Shown piece after piece: positions 1 through 10,619 of a stretch of DNA of 64,000 nucleotides. Origin of the DNA: Meghimatium bilineatum (taxonomy: Eukaryota; Mollusca; Gastropoda; Stylommatophora; Philomycidae); the NCBI GenBank assembly GCA_034231615.1, contig CM067298.1:7378140-7442139 (forward strand), given 5' to 3'. Both the position numbers and the translations under genes were made by a program. Position 1 is the stretch's first letter. Each line of letters opens with the position of its first letter. Under the pieces are notes generated by a model, which saw only the letters and a list, made by a program, of their open reading frames with translations, was not told the DNA's origin and did not search any database.

Positions 1-484
1 GTCACATACTGTCAGATTTAGTCATGTAATGATAGGTTTAGTCACATAATGGCAGATTTAGTCATGTAATGATAGGTTTAGTCACATAATGGCAGATTTA
101 GTAACGTAATGATAGGTTTAGTCACATAATGGCAGATTTAGTCACATAATGATAGGTTTAGTCACTTAATGGCAGATTTAGTCACGTAATGATAGTTTTA
201 GTCACATAATGGTAGGTTTAGTCACATAATGGTAGGTTTAGTCATATAATGGTAGGTTTAGTCACATAATGGTAGGTTTAGTCATATAATGGTAGGTTTA
301 GTCATATAATGGTAGGTTTAGTCACATAATGGTAGGTTTAGTCACCTAATGGTAGGTTTTGTCATATAATGGTAGGTTTAGTCATATAATGGTTGGTTTA
401 GTCACATAATGGTAGGTTTAGTCACATAATGGTAGGTTTTAGTAACATATTGGTAGGTTGTAGTCACATAATGGTAGAATTTAG
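1..484. repeat. 20-bp minisatellite, first block
   Basis: About 24 tandem copies of a 20-bp unit close to GTCACATAATGGTAGGTTTA. The first 180 bp alternate two variants (GATAGG and GGCAGA types), giving a 40-bp higher-order unit. The rest is a simpler GGTAGG type. The array runs to the left edge of the window, is cut by a LINE fragment near 485 and resumes near 881. Confidence 0.95.
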
Positions 485-872
485 TCTATCTATCTATCTA
501 TCTATACGCTGTGTCCCTTGTTTGCCTTGCAGCGTCAGGGGTGGAAGAGTTCTCTGGAGATGGCCTTCTTGTGCGCTGTTTGTAAGCTTGTTCCTGTGGC
601 TTCTTTGATTTCTGTGATCCATCTTTTACATGGTCTGCCTCTGGCTATATAACCATTATGTCTATGTGTCATGGCCATTTGTGGCATGCTATATGTCGGT
701 AGTCTGGAAGCGTATGAAAACCACTTGATCTGTTGTCTTTTGATGTGTTCCAATACTGGTATTGTTTTGGTTATCTGTCTGATGTTATCGTTTCTAATTC
801 TATCTCTTAATGACACTCCGAGTATTTTTCGTAGACATGTCATTTCTGCTGTCACTATTTTTCTTTAGTTTA
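485..872 (-). mobile_element. RTE-type LINE 3' fragment inserted in the minisatellite
   Basis: Antisense C-terminal part of a LINE ORF2 downstream of the RT core. The reading frame 855-535 shows the RTE-style tail: LGVSLRDRIRN, then ILEHIKRQQIKWF, then RGRPCKRWITEIKEATG. The expected family forms are IKWFGHVSRLP and RGRPRKRW. The 3' end on the minus strand carries a GATA microsatellite (seen as TCTATC repeats at 485-505), a usual LINE tail. The same minisatellite flanks it on both sides, so it entered a pre-existing array. Possible imperfect 8-bp TSDs lie at 477-484 and 873-880 (7 of 8 match). Not a host gene; endonuclease and RT core are absent. A second copy of this 3' end lies near 33.7 kb. 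Confidence 0.75.
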
Positions 873-880
873 GATTTTAG

Positions 881-1290
881 TCACATAGTGGTAAGTGTTG
901 TCTTATATTGGTAGGTTTAGTCACATAGTTGAAGGTTTAGTCACATAATGATAGGTTTAGTCACATAATGTTAGATTTATTCACATAATGTTATGTTTAG
1001 TAACATAATTGTAGGTTTAGCCACATACTGGTAGCTTCAGTCACATAATGGTAGTATTAGTCACACACTAGTAGGTATAGTCACATAATGGTAGGTTTAG
1101 TCAGATACTGGTAGCTTTAGTCACATAATGGTAGGTATAGTCACATCGTGTTCTGTTGAGTTACATGGTGGTAGGTTTATTCACGTCCATTTAAGTTATT
1201 CACATGGTGGTCGGCCTAGTCATGTAGTGGTAGGCTTAGCTACGACGTGAGATGCGTAGTCACATCGTGGTACATGTAATTTAATCGTTG
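881..1290. repeat. 20-bp minisatellite, second diverged block
   Basis: Continuation of the array at 1-484 beyond the LINE fragment. Units such as TTTAGTCACATAATGGTAGG persist but are more diverged and vary in length. Unit identity decays progressively towards 1290. Confidence 0.85.
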
Positions 1291-1626
1291 TCGGTATATA
1301 TGCAAACTTATGAGATATCTATCTTTTCTTCTATTTCTGCTATTGAGTCAACAGATAGCACGCGTAGAAAATCATCACTAGATCATGTATACACAAGTTT
1401 TAATAGCAACTTCAACACACCCCATAAACGGATCACCAATCTTCAGCTGAGGTGTCAGGAAAGCAGTCTTAGAGAATTGAGCACAGGCCGCCCATGACAC
1501 GTAGAACTGTCTACTAGGGATGTGACAAGAGAATACAATAAGAACTCAAATAAAAAATACCCAAAAAGTCAAATAGTGAGAAATGAAACATATGTCTGAT
1601 AGCTAATATATTTAATTGGAGGAAAC
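1291..1626. other. Unassigned stretch
   Basis: No recognisable element. A 69-codon open frame (1288-1497, plus) has no familiar motif and begins inside the decayed array. Considered chance. Confidence 0.5.
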
Positions 1627-2032
1627 GGAGAGAGTGAGTGAGAGAGAGAGAAAGAGAGAAATGGAGAGAGCAAGAGAATGAAATAGAGATAAATAGAGTG
1701 ATAAAGAGAGAAAAATCGATATGAAATAAGATAGAGAGAAAGAAAGAGAAAGAGGTAGGAAGTGAAACAAGTGGTAGAGTAACAGAAAGAGAGATTAGGA
1801 AAGAGAGAGAGAGAGCGATAGAAAGAGCTAGAAAAAAATAGAAAAAAAAGACAGACATGAAGAAAAGTATAGTAATAAAACGAGATAGAATGGAACAGAA
1901 AAATATAGATAAAGAGTCATAGAGAAATAGAGACCGAGAGAAAGAGAGGGACAGAGAGATAGAGACAGATAGAGACAGAGCGCGGAACAGAGAGAAAGAG
2001 AGAGAGACAGGAAGGAGAGAGAGATAATAAAC
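1627..2032. repeat. GA-rich polypurine tract
   Basis: About 400 bp of nearly pure purine on the plus strand, built from degenerate GAGA and GAAA runs with sparse pyrimidines. The complementary strand gives a 186-codon low-complexity Leu/Ser/Phe frame that is not a gene. Long mirror-like polypurine tracts can form triplex (H-DNA) structures; that is general knowledge, not shown here. Confidence 0.85.
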
Positions 2033-2535
2033 ATAGTAAATTGAATATTCAGAAACAAGCACTGTTTGCTTCATTGAAAAATTCCTTGTTTTGACCTTTC
2101 AGCTGATGTTCCAGAAAGTGGAGCTCGAAATCTACAGTATTGATCGATTGTTTGTGAGAGCTCGTCTGTGCCCGCCAGACGGAGACAGTTATTGACGAAA
2201 TGATCCACTCTAGCTCCCCTTTAACACCCGGGCAAGTGATGATAACGTGCAAATGTCAGCTTTATTTAACCGGCACCTGGCACTACAAAATCATCCGTAG
2301 AATATGTCAAATAATAACATTGTAACAAATCGCATCGTTATGTTTTTATTTAGACCGCTTCTTAACATTATAATAAAGTTTTCATGGTTGGTATTCAAGA
2401 ATATCGATCCATGTGACATCGTATTTCCATGGCCCTCACCCCTGTAAGAGTAATTGATGCTTACGGCGTACCATTATTTTCATGGTCCACTGACTGTTAA
2501 TAAATTAATATATGGCAACACTGAAGAAATCATGA
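2033..2535. other. Unassigned stretch
   Basis: Mixed-composition DNA with no recognised gene, repeat or RNA. Confidence 0.5.
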
Positions 2536-2740
2536 GATCAGGAAGACGGAACACACTGTAACAACAGGCAAGTTGAAGAGCAAGAGAGGTAGGGGAAGAC
2601 CAAGAGAAAAGATGCTGACAACATAGATTTGTGGCATGGGAGAACATCGGTATGGGAAATGATTGACATCACACGAAATAGATGGCAGTGAAAAGATTGA
2701 GCAGCGCTACACGGCATGGACCATACAAAGAACACTGACG
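2536..2740 (+). mobile_element. LINE ORF2 C-terminal scrap (RTE-like)
   Basis: Plus-strand translation gives TVTTGKLKSKRGRGRPREKM and, after a frame change, DLWHGRTSVWEMIDITRNRW. This is the basic GKxxGKRGRGRPRxKMLD block followed by the W-rich tail seen at the C-terminus of many invertebrate LINE ORF2 proteins. It is short, out of frame and lacks catalytic motifs. Exact family uncertain. Confidence 0.55.
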
Positions 2741-2814
2741 CCTGAATTGAAAGTAAATTGGGAAATAAAAGCACACGATGTATTCGATTGTTAAACGCTG
2801 CAGGGTTTAACATG

Positions 2815-3090
2815 AGGTACTCGCATACGCGAACATGAGGTAATCTCGTATGAGAATATGAGGTAATCTCGTATGAGAATATGAGGTAATCTCGTATGAG
2901 AAAATTAGGAAATATCGTATGAGAAAATGAGGTAATCTCGTATGAGAACATGAGGTACTCACGTATGAGAACATGAGGAAATATCGTATGAGAAAATGAG
3001 GAAATCTCGTATGAGAACATGAGGAAATATCGTATGAGAAAATGAGGTACTCACGTATGAGAATATGAGGTACTCACATATGAGAACATA
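2815..3090. repeat. 21-23-bp minisatellite
   Basis: About 12 copies of a unit around ATGAGGTAATCTCGTATGAG with alternating AATCTCG, AATATCG and ACTCACG variants. Translation of the minus strand gives the repeated FSYEI pattern, a by-product of the array. Confidence 0.9.
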
Positions 3091-3119
3091 TGTTATTGTA
3101 CTGTTGTGTTCGTTCTCAA

Positions 3120-3500
3120 ACTCCCACTGGATCTATCTTATCATATAAGGGCTGATGTTATACAAGATTTTTAGCAGAATTCAAGAAAGGTGCAGCAGCT
3201 GCAGAGAATCTCAGACTGCGCAACAAAAACTCAATAGAAAAAAAGGTAGGAGCTACTCAATCTCCCACAGACTCCTCACACAAATGCTCAGAGTGTGGTA
3301 GACAATTCCAAGCTCCATATGACTCACTAGTCTCAAGCAGGCACACTGCAGACAACATCATCTTCATCAGCATCCCAGTGAAGCTGTATAGTCGTCGTCG
3401 ATTACAACGGACGAATACTACTCCAGCAGAGAATGGAAATGTGTTGTGTCGCCGTTTTATTTTTGCGTCAATGGTTGGTATTTCCGATTTCAGCATGGTA
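3120..3500 (+). mobile_element. Possible LINE C-terminal zinc-finger remnant
   Basis: The frame from about 3258 reads HKCSECGRQFQAPYDSLVSS, a C-x2-C zinc-finger half with a degenerate second half. Similar fingers of the form CxxCGRxFxAxxxLxSHxR close the ORF2 of some invertebrate LINEs, usually just after an Arg/Gln-rich helix like the one encoded here near 3180-3240. No RT motif remains. It could also be an unrelated short finger exon, although no splice sites stand out. Confidence 0.3.
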
Positions 3501-3640
3501 CTATTAAAATAACACATTTTAAAAACGTCGAAGGTAATCCGGATAGATGGACAAATGGAGCAGTGGTTGGGGTTAATCTGCTTATATGCTTCCTAGGTTG
3601 TGGTTCAACCACGGTGTTCATTACCTTTGATAATTCTATA

Positions 3641-3775
3641 ACCAGACTGTGTGGCGGAGTAGTGCATAGTTGAGAGGTTAGTCTCATATTCGTAAGGTCC
3701 AGGGTTCGACTGCCAGAAATGCATTGTTTTTTTTCTGTCGGAGGGAAAATTAAAAAGATGACCCTGTACAAGACG
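3641..3775 (+). mobile_element. tRNA-derived SINE, family B
   Basis: tRNA-like head with a box A candidate TGGCGGAGTAGT at 3652-3663 and a box B candidate GGGTTCGACTG at 3702-3712, the spacing expected of an internal pol III promoter. It is followed by a T-rich stretch and the body motif TTTCTGTCGGAGGGAAAATT. The same body occurs in reverse at 8878-9005, showing that this is a dispersed family, not a tRNA gene. Confidence 0.6.
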
Positions 3776-5378
3776 TGGCGATATCAAGATTATCCAGAAT
3801 TTATTACACGGCTATACGTACCACATCCATACACCTCCCGGTTCATTATGTGATTCAGTGGCCATTCACGTGACCACAATCCAACTTTTATTATGCGTAA
3901 CTTTAAAGTTTTCGTGACTTGCAGATTAAAAAGACGCAACATTTGCTGCTAATGAATCAATATGTACGCAACACACCGAGAGCGTCCTCTCAACATAATC
4001 CCCGTCCCCTCACCCAAGATTAATCCAGGGGGGATGGACGATCTCATTGCATTGCGTACAGCAAGATGAAGATTTATTCGTCTTTAGCGAAAGTTCATGT
4101 CGTTAAATAATATAATTTTATAATTATATTATAAACCTACCATTATGCGACCAAATTTCTCTCGGAAATGCAATTCTAATTTCCTGTAATTCTACTAATG
4201 TATACGTCATCACCTCTTGCGTACATGACGTTGCTTAGCAGCTAGATATACACATGCCTGCATTTCATCCCTCGCAATCTCAAAATAGACTCTTTGGATG
4301 ACAAAAATAACAGGACATAATTTGCCATCAGACGACGAGTGGATGGAGACAATTGTATAGTGCAAAGATATTTATTACACAAGCAATTTTTAATCAACTG
4401 TCTTCTGTAAAACTGCAAAACATAGAACCTATTTAATATCTATTCTGAATTTGTAATGATAAATGGTTTTCAAATTTGATTTGTTCCGTTAAAATGCGGC
4501 CACCGAATTCCGCAATGAACCCAACTCTTTAATGCAAACAAGTCACATTAACTTTTTTTTAAAAATGATGAAATTGGACTATCTTCTGCGATTGAATAAA
4601 ATTGGACTATCTTTGGCCGAGAGACATCGTCGTGTGCGAATAAAGCCCTTAGTGGCAACAATTCTAAATGATTTGATGCATCTATAATCAAGACTGAGTT
4701 TTAAACTAACTGCCGCGGTTGATATAAGCGCTCTTCATCATGAGAGGTGCATTTTTATTTACTGGATTTCAGGGGTTGCGGTAAGAGAAGGTGGGTGTGC
4801 AGTATTAATCCAAATAGGTAAAGTATTTTCTTAAATATGTGCAAGAACACATCTGGTACTATTTCTGCGATCTTCCCGTCCACCATTGTTAGGGCTGATG
4901 TTATCTTAACACTAAAGGGAATTAAATCTTTAAAACATTTGACACAAAGCCGTCTATCATTTTAAAAGGATGCTAAACACCCATTTTGTATTTACACAGA
5001 TATCCATCACCCCTAGAAATGGTAAAGTCCATGTTGACCAGGAACTTTCGTCGATAGAACCAACCATATGTCAAGTCAGTGAAAGGATGCGTCTACTTTA
5101 GTTGCCATCTTTCTGATGTGTTACGATGGTGAATCAAATTACATCTTTAAACGTGATGAAAATTAGAATAAATATGACATTGTTTTGTAACCTGTCAATA
5201 TCGTTACAAATGTCATGGGTGTACTATTAGTGCAGACGTGGTATACACAAACAGATGACGTCGTATTGGCGTCTGAAGATGGTCGCTCACGATTGCCGTG
5301 CCTGAATAAAAGAATATTGTTCTATTATCTGTTTTATTATCATGGTATTTTGGCTTGTGTAGATTCCTGTTTCTTCTG

Positions 5379-5380
<2 letters not shown>
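3776..5380. other. Unassigned AT-rich stretch
   Basis: No recognised gene or mobile element over about 1.6 kb. A short local duplication of AAATTGGACTATCTT-type sequence occurs near 4570-4615. This is among the longer low-repeat stretches of the window and could include host intronic or regulatory sequence. Confidence 0.4.
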
Positions 5381-5428
<48 letters not shown>

Positions 5429-5475
5429 GTTCCTTATAGACGTGTTCCTTAGTGTATACAATAATAATAATAATC
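5381..5475. repeat. TA/TG microsatellite and AAT microsatellite
   Basis: A (TA)n run at about 5381-5394 passes into (TG)n and TATG repeats to 5430. An (AAT)n run lies at about 5460-5475, followed by a 10-base G run near 5505-5514. Confidence 0.9.
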
Positions 5476-5514
5476 ATACGACCCAACAACGTCCTAGTCG
5501 TAAGGGGGGGGGGG

Positions 5515-5645
5515 GTCATACATAAGAAATCAGCTGAAAGCAACTAAAATGACACACCGGGCCTTGGGACGATAACTGATGCTCCTCTACGCTTAACAGC
5601 AAGTGTGGCTGTGATCAACCATCATTCACATGTGAACATACAATA
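5515..5645 (+). mobile_element. Possible LINE 3' scrap
   Basis: The plus-strand translation ending APLRLTASVAVINHHS resembles the minus-strand translation PPLRLRQV...STIIH at about 13600-13510. The two loci therefore share a short dispersed sequence that, at 13.5 kb, adjoins a GRPRKRW-type LINE tail. The similarity is short and degenerate. Confidence 0.3.
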
Positions 5646-5795
5646 ATAATCTACTCGTAGTATCTCTCCGTGTATTTTTTTTCCGAGCGTCTGTTCCTCT
5701 ATGATTTTATTGATTATCATAGATTTAAAAAAAAAAATGTTTATATCTAGTCTATATTCTTTACTTGATTTATCGGCTTGATTTGTTAGTCATTG

Positions 5796-5806
5796 TAGTT
5801 GATGTA
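5796..5806. repeat. Target-site duplication, left (RTE at 5.8 kb)
   Basis: TAGTTGATGTA, repeated exactly at 6665-6675. The match extends to 13 bp if two bases shared with the tail are counted. Confidence 0.8.
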
Positions 5807-6664
5807 GAAGAAATATTGAGTCATAGAAGAAATACCAGGACTAAAGATCAATGGGAAAATAATAAACAACATTAGATATGCAGATGACACTGTTCTTTTA
5901 GCAGAAAGTGAACATGAACTACAAAGATTAATAGATCAAGTCAATAAATCAAGTAATGAATATGGACTGGATATAAACATTCAAAAAACAAAAACCATGA
6001 TAATCAGCAAAAACACAGAAGAACAGGAGGTAAACATAAACATACAGGGAGAGAAACTACAACAAGTAAAACAGTATCAATATCTTGGACACATAGTCAC
6101 AAATGATGGCAGATGTGAAACAGAAGTTAAAAGGAGAATAGGAATGGCTAAAAGTACCTTCAATGACATGAGGAAATTATTAATATCTAAACAAATTACA
6201 AACAAGTTAAAAATGAGAATTATAAAATGCTACATCTATTCCATATTAATGTATGGCTCAGAAACATGGACGCTAAATAAACAATTAGAAGACAAAATTG
6301 ATGCCTTTGAGATGTGGGTATGTAGAAGAATAGGGAGAACATCATGGAAAGAGAAGAAAACAAATAAAGAGGTGCTAAAAACACATAATATGAAGAAAGA
6401 ACTACTAAGAGAAATAAAGATCAGGCAAATAAAATACTTTGGACACATTAAAAGACATGACACCCTATTGAAGACCTTACTTGAGGGTAAAGTCAAAGGG
6501 AAGCGAGCAAGAGGTAGGCAGAGATACAAGTGGGAGAGTAACATTACACGATGGACAGGTTACAGTCTAGCAGAGTGCACCACCAAGACAAGAGACAGGA
6601 GATGTTGGAGATACGTTGCAGCCAACCTTAGTTGCGGAGACGGCACTTGATGATGATGATGATG
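5807..6664 (+). mobile_element. RTE-type LINE, 5'-truncated, with TSDs
   Basis: An open frame from 5820 to 6650 (about 276 codons) covers the end of the RT palm and the C-terminal region. It shows INGKIINNIRYADDTVLL with the catalytic YADD, then YQYLGHIVTNDGR, YGSETWTL, RRIGRTSWKEK, IKYFGHIKRHD, GKRARGRQRYKW and a final GDGT before the stop. The 3' end is a (TGA)n tail, typical of RTE elements. TSDs of 11-13 bp (TAGTTGATGTA) lie at 5796-5806 and 6665-6675, fixing both ends. The copy is 858 bp, so the endonuclease and most of the RT were lost at insertion. The frame has no internal stop, suggesting a fairly recent insertion. A second, older copy of the same family hosts the nested LINEs at 13.7-19.4 kb. 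Confidence 0.88.
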
Positions 6665-6675
6665 TAGTTGATGTA
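6665..6675. repeat. Target-site duplication, right (RTE at 5.8 kb)
   Basis: Second exact copy of TAGTTGATGTA, directly after the (TGA)n tail. Confidence 0.8.
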
Positions 6676-7054
6676 CACTTTCTGTTATGAGAACTGTGTT
6701 CTCTTCGTATTGCATGTTGTTTATTTTGTTCTCACTGAATTTTAGGCCTGTTTAAACTAGGTGAAGAACATTCGTTATTTAAAGTAACAGCTGCTTTGTG
6801 AGTTGTGAGGTGATGGGGTCGTGGGGATGTTTGGGATCGCATGTTTAGTCTTACTGTCATTATGTGATCCTTGATTGTCTTGTATCCTAAAAGTGTTCCG
6901 GCGCTATCTTTTGAGAATAATATACCGATTCCGCTGAGTCCACTATTCATTTGGCCTGAATATATAAACATTCCACTAGTTGTGTATGTGTGTGTGTATA
7001 TATACGATTCTAAATTGTAGTGTATGTGTGTGTATATATATACGATTCTAAATT
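6676..7054. other. Unassigned, ending in a duplicated microsatellite block
   Basis: Nothing recognised to about 6970. At 6976-7058 a block of about 40 bp with a TGTG/TATA core followed by TACGATTCTAAATTGTA is duplicated in tandem. Confidence 0.5.
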
Positions 7055-8112
7055 GTACTGGTTGTCCACCAAAACTACTGTACTTGGTTATGTCTTTCAT
7101 GAAGACATACGAACAAATGTATCATTCGAAGGCAATATGTCTGATAGCTTTTCAGTAAAGACTGGAGTAAGGCAGGGGTACTTTCTAGCCCTCACTGTCT
7201 TCGGAAGCTTCTTCGCAGCGCTTTTGAAACATGCTCTTTCAGATTCAGCAGGTGACGCCATCCGCACCCGTTACGATGGATCACTTTTTAACTTAACGCG
7301 TCTCAGAGCGAAGACGAAAACATCATAAATACTCATCAGAGAACTTCCCTTTGCTGCTGATGATGCTGCACTCGTGGCACACAGTGAGTCCACTATGCAG
7401 TCCAAAAATTGACAACATTTGCAAAGACGTGCGAGCTGTTCTCTATGGCAATAAGCATCACTAAAACTGTTGCAATGTGTCATGGATATACCGTACAAAC
7501 AAACATCACCTTAAACAACTCCCATATAAAGCATCTCGACAGCTTTTGTTACCTAGGATTCACAATTACATCAACCTTTTCCCTGGAAAATGAATAAAAT
7601 GTAAGTATAAGTAATACGGCTACCATTTTTGGCGGAGTGTCAAAGGGAGTTTGGAAAACCATAAGCTACAATTGAAACACATTTACAGTTCTATGAACCA
7701 TGCTTCTCTACGATTCTAAAACATGGACAACCTACACCAAACATAGGAGGAGACTTAATATCTTTCATCTAAGATGTCTCGGCAATATCTTAGACATCAA
7801 ATGACAAGACACAATCACAAACATGGAAGTGTTACACTCAGCTACCTTCTGCCATGGAAACACTCAATATAAACAGACAGATTGCGTTGGCTGGGTCACG
7901 TTCGCAGAATGCCAAACTGCCTCATCCCAAAACAAGTAATTCGGGGAATTACTGAAGGTATCGAGCACCGCGCCAGATCACTGCTGAGTTATAAAGACAT
8001 CTACAGATCATCAATGAAAGACATCCTCAGAGAGTCCGGAAACTGGGAAAACACGGTCGAAACTCGGGATGTCTGGAGGCAGAACTTGCGTGCGAGAGCA
8101 GCAGTGTTCTGA
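7055..8112 (+). mobile_element. Decayed non-LTR reverse transcriptase
   Basis: Scattered frames give consecutive RT segments: SFEGNMSDSFSVKTGVRQG (7120s), an ALLKHAL block, LLFADDA-like sequence near 7345-7370 (the catalytic FADD region, here PLLLMMLHS in frame and FAADDAALVAHS in the neighbouring frame), SFCYLGFTITSTFSLENE (7540s), LRWLGHVRRMPN (7880s) and a closing DVWRQNLRARA. This is the order of a RNase H-less LINE ORF2 from RT motif 4 to the C-terminus. Several frameshifts and stops separate the pieces, so the copy is old. Related to RTE-like LINEs, but not the family at 5.8 kb. Confidence 0.75.
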
Positions 8113-8141
8113 CATAATATGTTTAAAAATATGGAAAAAAA

Positions 8142-8290
8142 TTAGAAAGAAGCAAACACAAATCTTCTGTTGCTGTGATATGATCTCTTGAAATCTTCTG
8201 TTGCTGTGATATGATCTCTTGAAATCTTCTGTTGCTGTGATATGATCACTTGAAATCTTCTGTTGTTGTGATATGATCGCTGGAAAAGTC
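8142..8290. repeat. 31-bp minisatellite
   Basis: Four to five tandem copies of a 31-bp unit with core CTTCTGTTGCTGTGATATGA and short spacing TCTCTTGAAAT. Confidence 0.9.
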
Positions 8291-8360
8291 ACATTCCTGC
8301 AAAAACATTCAATGGATTGCTTCTTGTTATTGCTAAATGACCGTCGGAAAGACGAAAACG

Positions 8361-8363
<3 letters not shown>

Positions 8364-8398
<35 letters not shown>
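8364..8398. repeat. (TA)n microsatellite
   Basis: About 16 uninterrupted TA units. Confidence 0.95.
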
Positions 8399-8875
8399 CA
8401 AGACATATACATAATAAGTATATATGTTAAGTCAAATGTATCATTAAAATATCATTATTGCGCATAAAACAATCCCTGGATTACATGAGGACACGAACTT
8501 AAGAAAGGTGGTTTTATCTCTCGTATTATATATTGTTTGCCACCGTCTCATCAAAGATATACTTATTGTGTTTGCATTCTGGGTAATATTGACCGGGAAA
8601 GGGACATAATTTGTGCATAATATTTCTATTCTGGAGCTGGTTAGAATTACCTGACATGGATATGCACTTCTTGCCCTTCTGTAAGGGTGTCCATTTACTG
8701 CAGAAACGTTTGCCTGTTCATGCTATTTCTGGTACATGGCTTGTCGTCTAGTCTAGCTACATTTACTGTCTGTCTGTCAAACTGTCAATACTGCATTTTT
8801 TTCCCCGTTAGAAAGTTGTAGGGAGGTTTCGAGTGACCTGTTTGACAAAGACCGCATGTTCTTTTCACATTATGT
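8399..8875. other. Unassigned stretch
   Basis: No recognised gene or element. Confidence 0.45.
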
Positions 8876-9005
8876 TCACTACGGGGTTTTTATTTTTAAA
8901 ATTTAATCTCCGACAGAGAAAAATTAGACCTTACCGGAGATCGTACCCTGGGCATTACTGGTGTGGAGCCAAAGCTGTGGCATATCTGCCATGTACAGCT
9001 CTAAA
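8876..9005 (-). mobile_element. tRNA-derived SINE, family B, antisense
   Basis: On the minus strand the order is tRNA-like head with box B candidate AGGGTACGATCTCC, then a T-rich stretch, CTCTGTCGGAG and an A/T-rich end. This matches the SINE at 3641-3775. The box B is mutated, as expected of an old copy. Confidence 0.5.
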
Positions 9006-9007
9006 AG

Positions 9008-9250
9008 CTGAAATCTACAATTAGCTGAATGTTCACAGGTGAAATCTACAATTAGCTGAATGTTCACATCTGAAATCTACAATTAGCTGAATGATCACAG
9101 CTGAAATCTACAATTAGCTGAATGTTCACAGCTGAAATCTACAATTAGCTGAATGTTCACAGCTGAAATCTACAATTAGCTGAATGTTCACAGCTGAAAT
9201 CTACAATTAGCTGAATGTTCACAGCTGAAATCTAAAATTAGCTACCATCA
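9008..9250. repeat. 31-bp minisatellite
   Basis: About eight copies of a 31-bp unit containing CTGAAATCTACAATTAGCTG followed by AATGTTCACAG. Its first unit overlaps the end of the SINE at 8876-9005, so the array may have grown out of the SINE flank. Confidence 0.92.
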
Positions 9251-9390
9251 AATCTACAAACTATCTCACCACGCTATATGCCAATAAATCTACAAACTAT
9301 CTCACCACGCTATATGCCAATAAATCTATAAACTATCTCACCACGCAATATGCCAATAAATCTAGAAACTATCTCACCACGCTATATACC
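9248..9390. repeat. 36-bp minisatellite
   Basis: Four copies of a 36-bp unit with AAATCTACAAACTATCTCAC then CACGCTATATGCCAAT, directly abutting the preceding 31-bp array. Both units share AAATCTACAA. Confidence 0.9.
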
Positions 9391-9569
9391 TTTGATTAAG
9401 TTCCTAGTACTGTAAGTCCTCATCTGGTTTGCTAAGGATAGAGACACTCTCATACTCCCATCTCCCGTTCATTTATCTACGGTCTTGACTGCTGGCAAAA
9501 TCAAACAGGTTCTGTTTCTGTTAGAAAATATCAAAGTGGATTATGTATGGTAATAATCTGCATATCTCG

Positions 9570-10600
9570 CTTGTTACACACACACACTCCTCACTCTGTT
9601 CCATGTATGAACATTTCCTTAGTTGAAGCTGGTCTGTTACATCCACTCCTCACTCTGTTCCATGTATGAACATTTCCTTAACTGAATCTTGTCTATTACA
9701 GACACTCCACACTCTGTTCCATGTATGAACATTTCCTTAACTGAATCTTGTCTATTACAGACACTCCTCACTCTGTTCCATGTATGAATATTTCCTTAAC
9801 TGAATCTTGTCTATTACAGACACTCCACACTCTGTTCCATGTATGAACATTTCCTTAACTGAATCTTGTCTATTACAGACACTCCACACTCTGTTCCATG
9901 TACGAACATTTCCTTAACTGAATCTTGTCTATTACAGACACTCCACACTCTGTTCCATGTACGAACATTTCCTTAACTGAATCTTGTCTATTACAGACAC
10001 TCCACACTCTGTTCCATGTAGGAACATTTCCTTAACTGAATCTTGTCTATTACAGACACTCCACACTCTGTTCCATGTACGAACATTTCCTTAACTGAAT
10101 CTTGTCTATTACAGACACTCCACACTCTGTTCCATGTACGAACATTTCCTTAACTGAATCTTGTCTATTACAGACACTCCTCACTCTGTTCCATGTATGA
10201 ACATTTTCTTAACTGAATCTTGTCTATTACAGACACTCCACACTCTGTTCCATGTACGAACATTTCCTTAACTGAATCTTGTCTATTACAGACACTCCAC
10301 ACTCTGTTCCATGTATGAACATTTCCTTAACTGAATCTTGTCTATTACAGACACTCCACACTCTGTTCCATGTACGAACATTTCCTTAACTGAATCTTGT
10401 CTGTTACACACACTCCTCACTCTGTTCCATGTATGAACATTGCTGAATCTTGTCTGTTACACACACTCCTCACTCTGTTCCATGTATGAACATTGCTGAA
10501 TCTTGTCTGTTACACACACTCCTCACTCTGTTCCATGTATGAACATTGCTGAATCTTGTCTGTTACAGACACTCCACACTCTGTTCCATGTATGAATATT
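9570..10600. repeat. 59-bp minisatellite
   Basis: About 17-18 copies of a 59-bp unit containing CACTCTGTTCCATGTATGAA, CATTTCCTTAACTGAATCTT and GTCTATTACAGACACTCCA. Variants differ by TAT/TAC/TAG at one site and by CTCCTC versus CTCCAC. The last three or four units have a shared internal deletion (GAACATTGCTGAATC), so the right end forms a subfamily. Confidence 0.96.
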
Positions 10601-10619
10601 TATACTAACATCATCAGGT

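Noticed and set aside
1514-2074. 186-codon minus frame rich in Leu, Ser and Phe as a membrane protein
   Set aside because: Translation of the polypurine tract complement; both neighbouring frames are also open.
5997-6650. Complete functional gene of 217 codons
   Set aside because: It is the truncated tail of an RTE LINE ORF2; the frame is open further upstream to 5820 and the TSDs show it arrived by retrotransposition.
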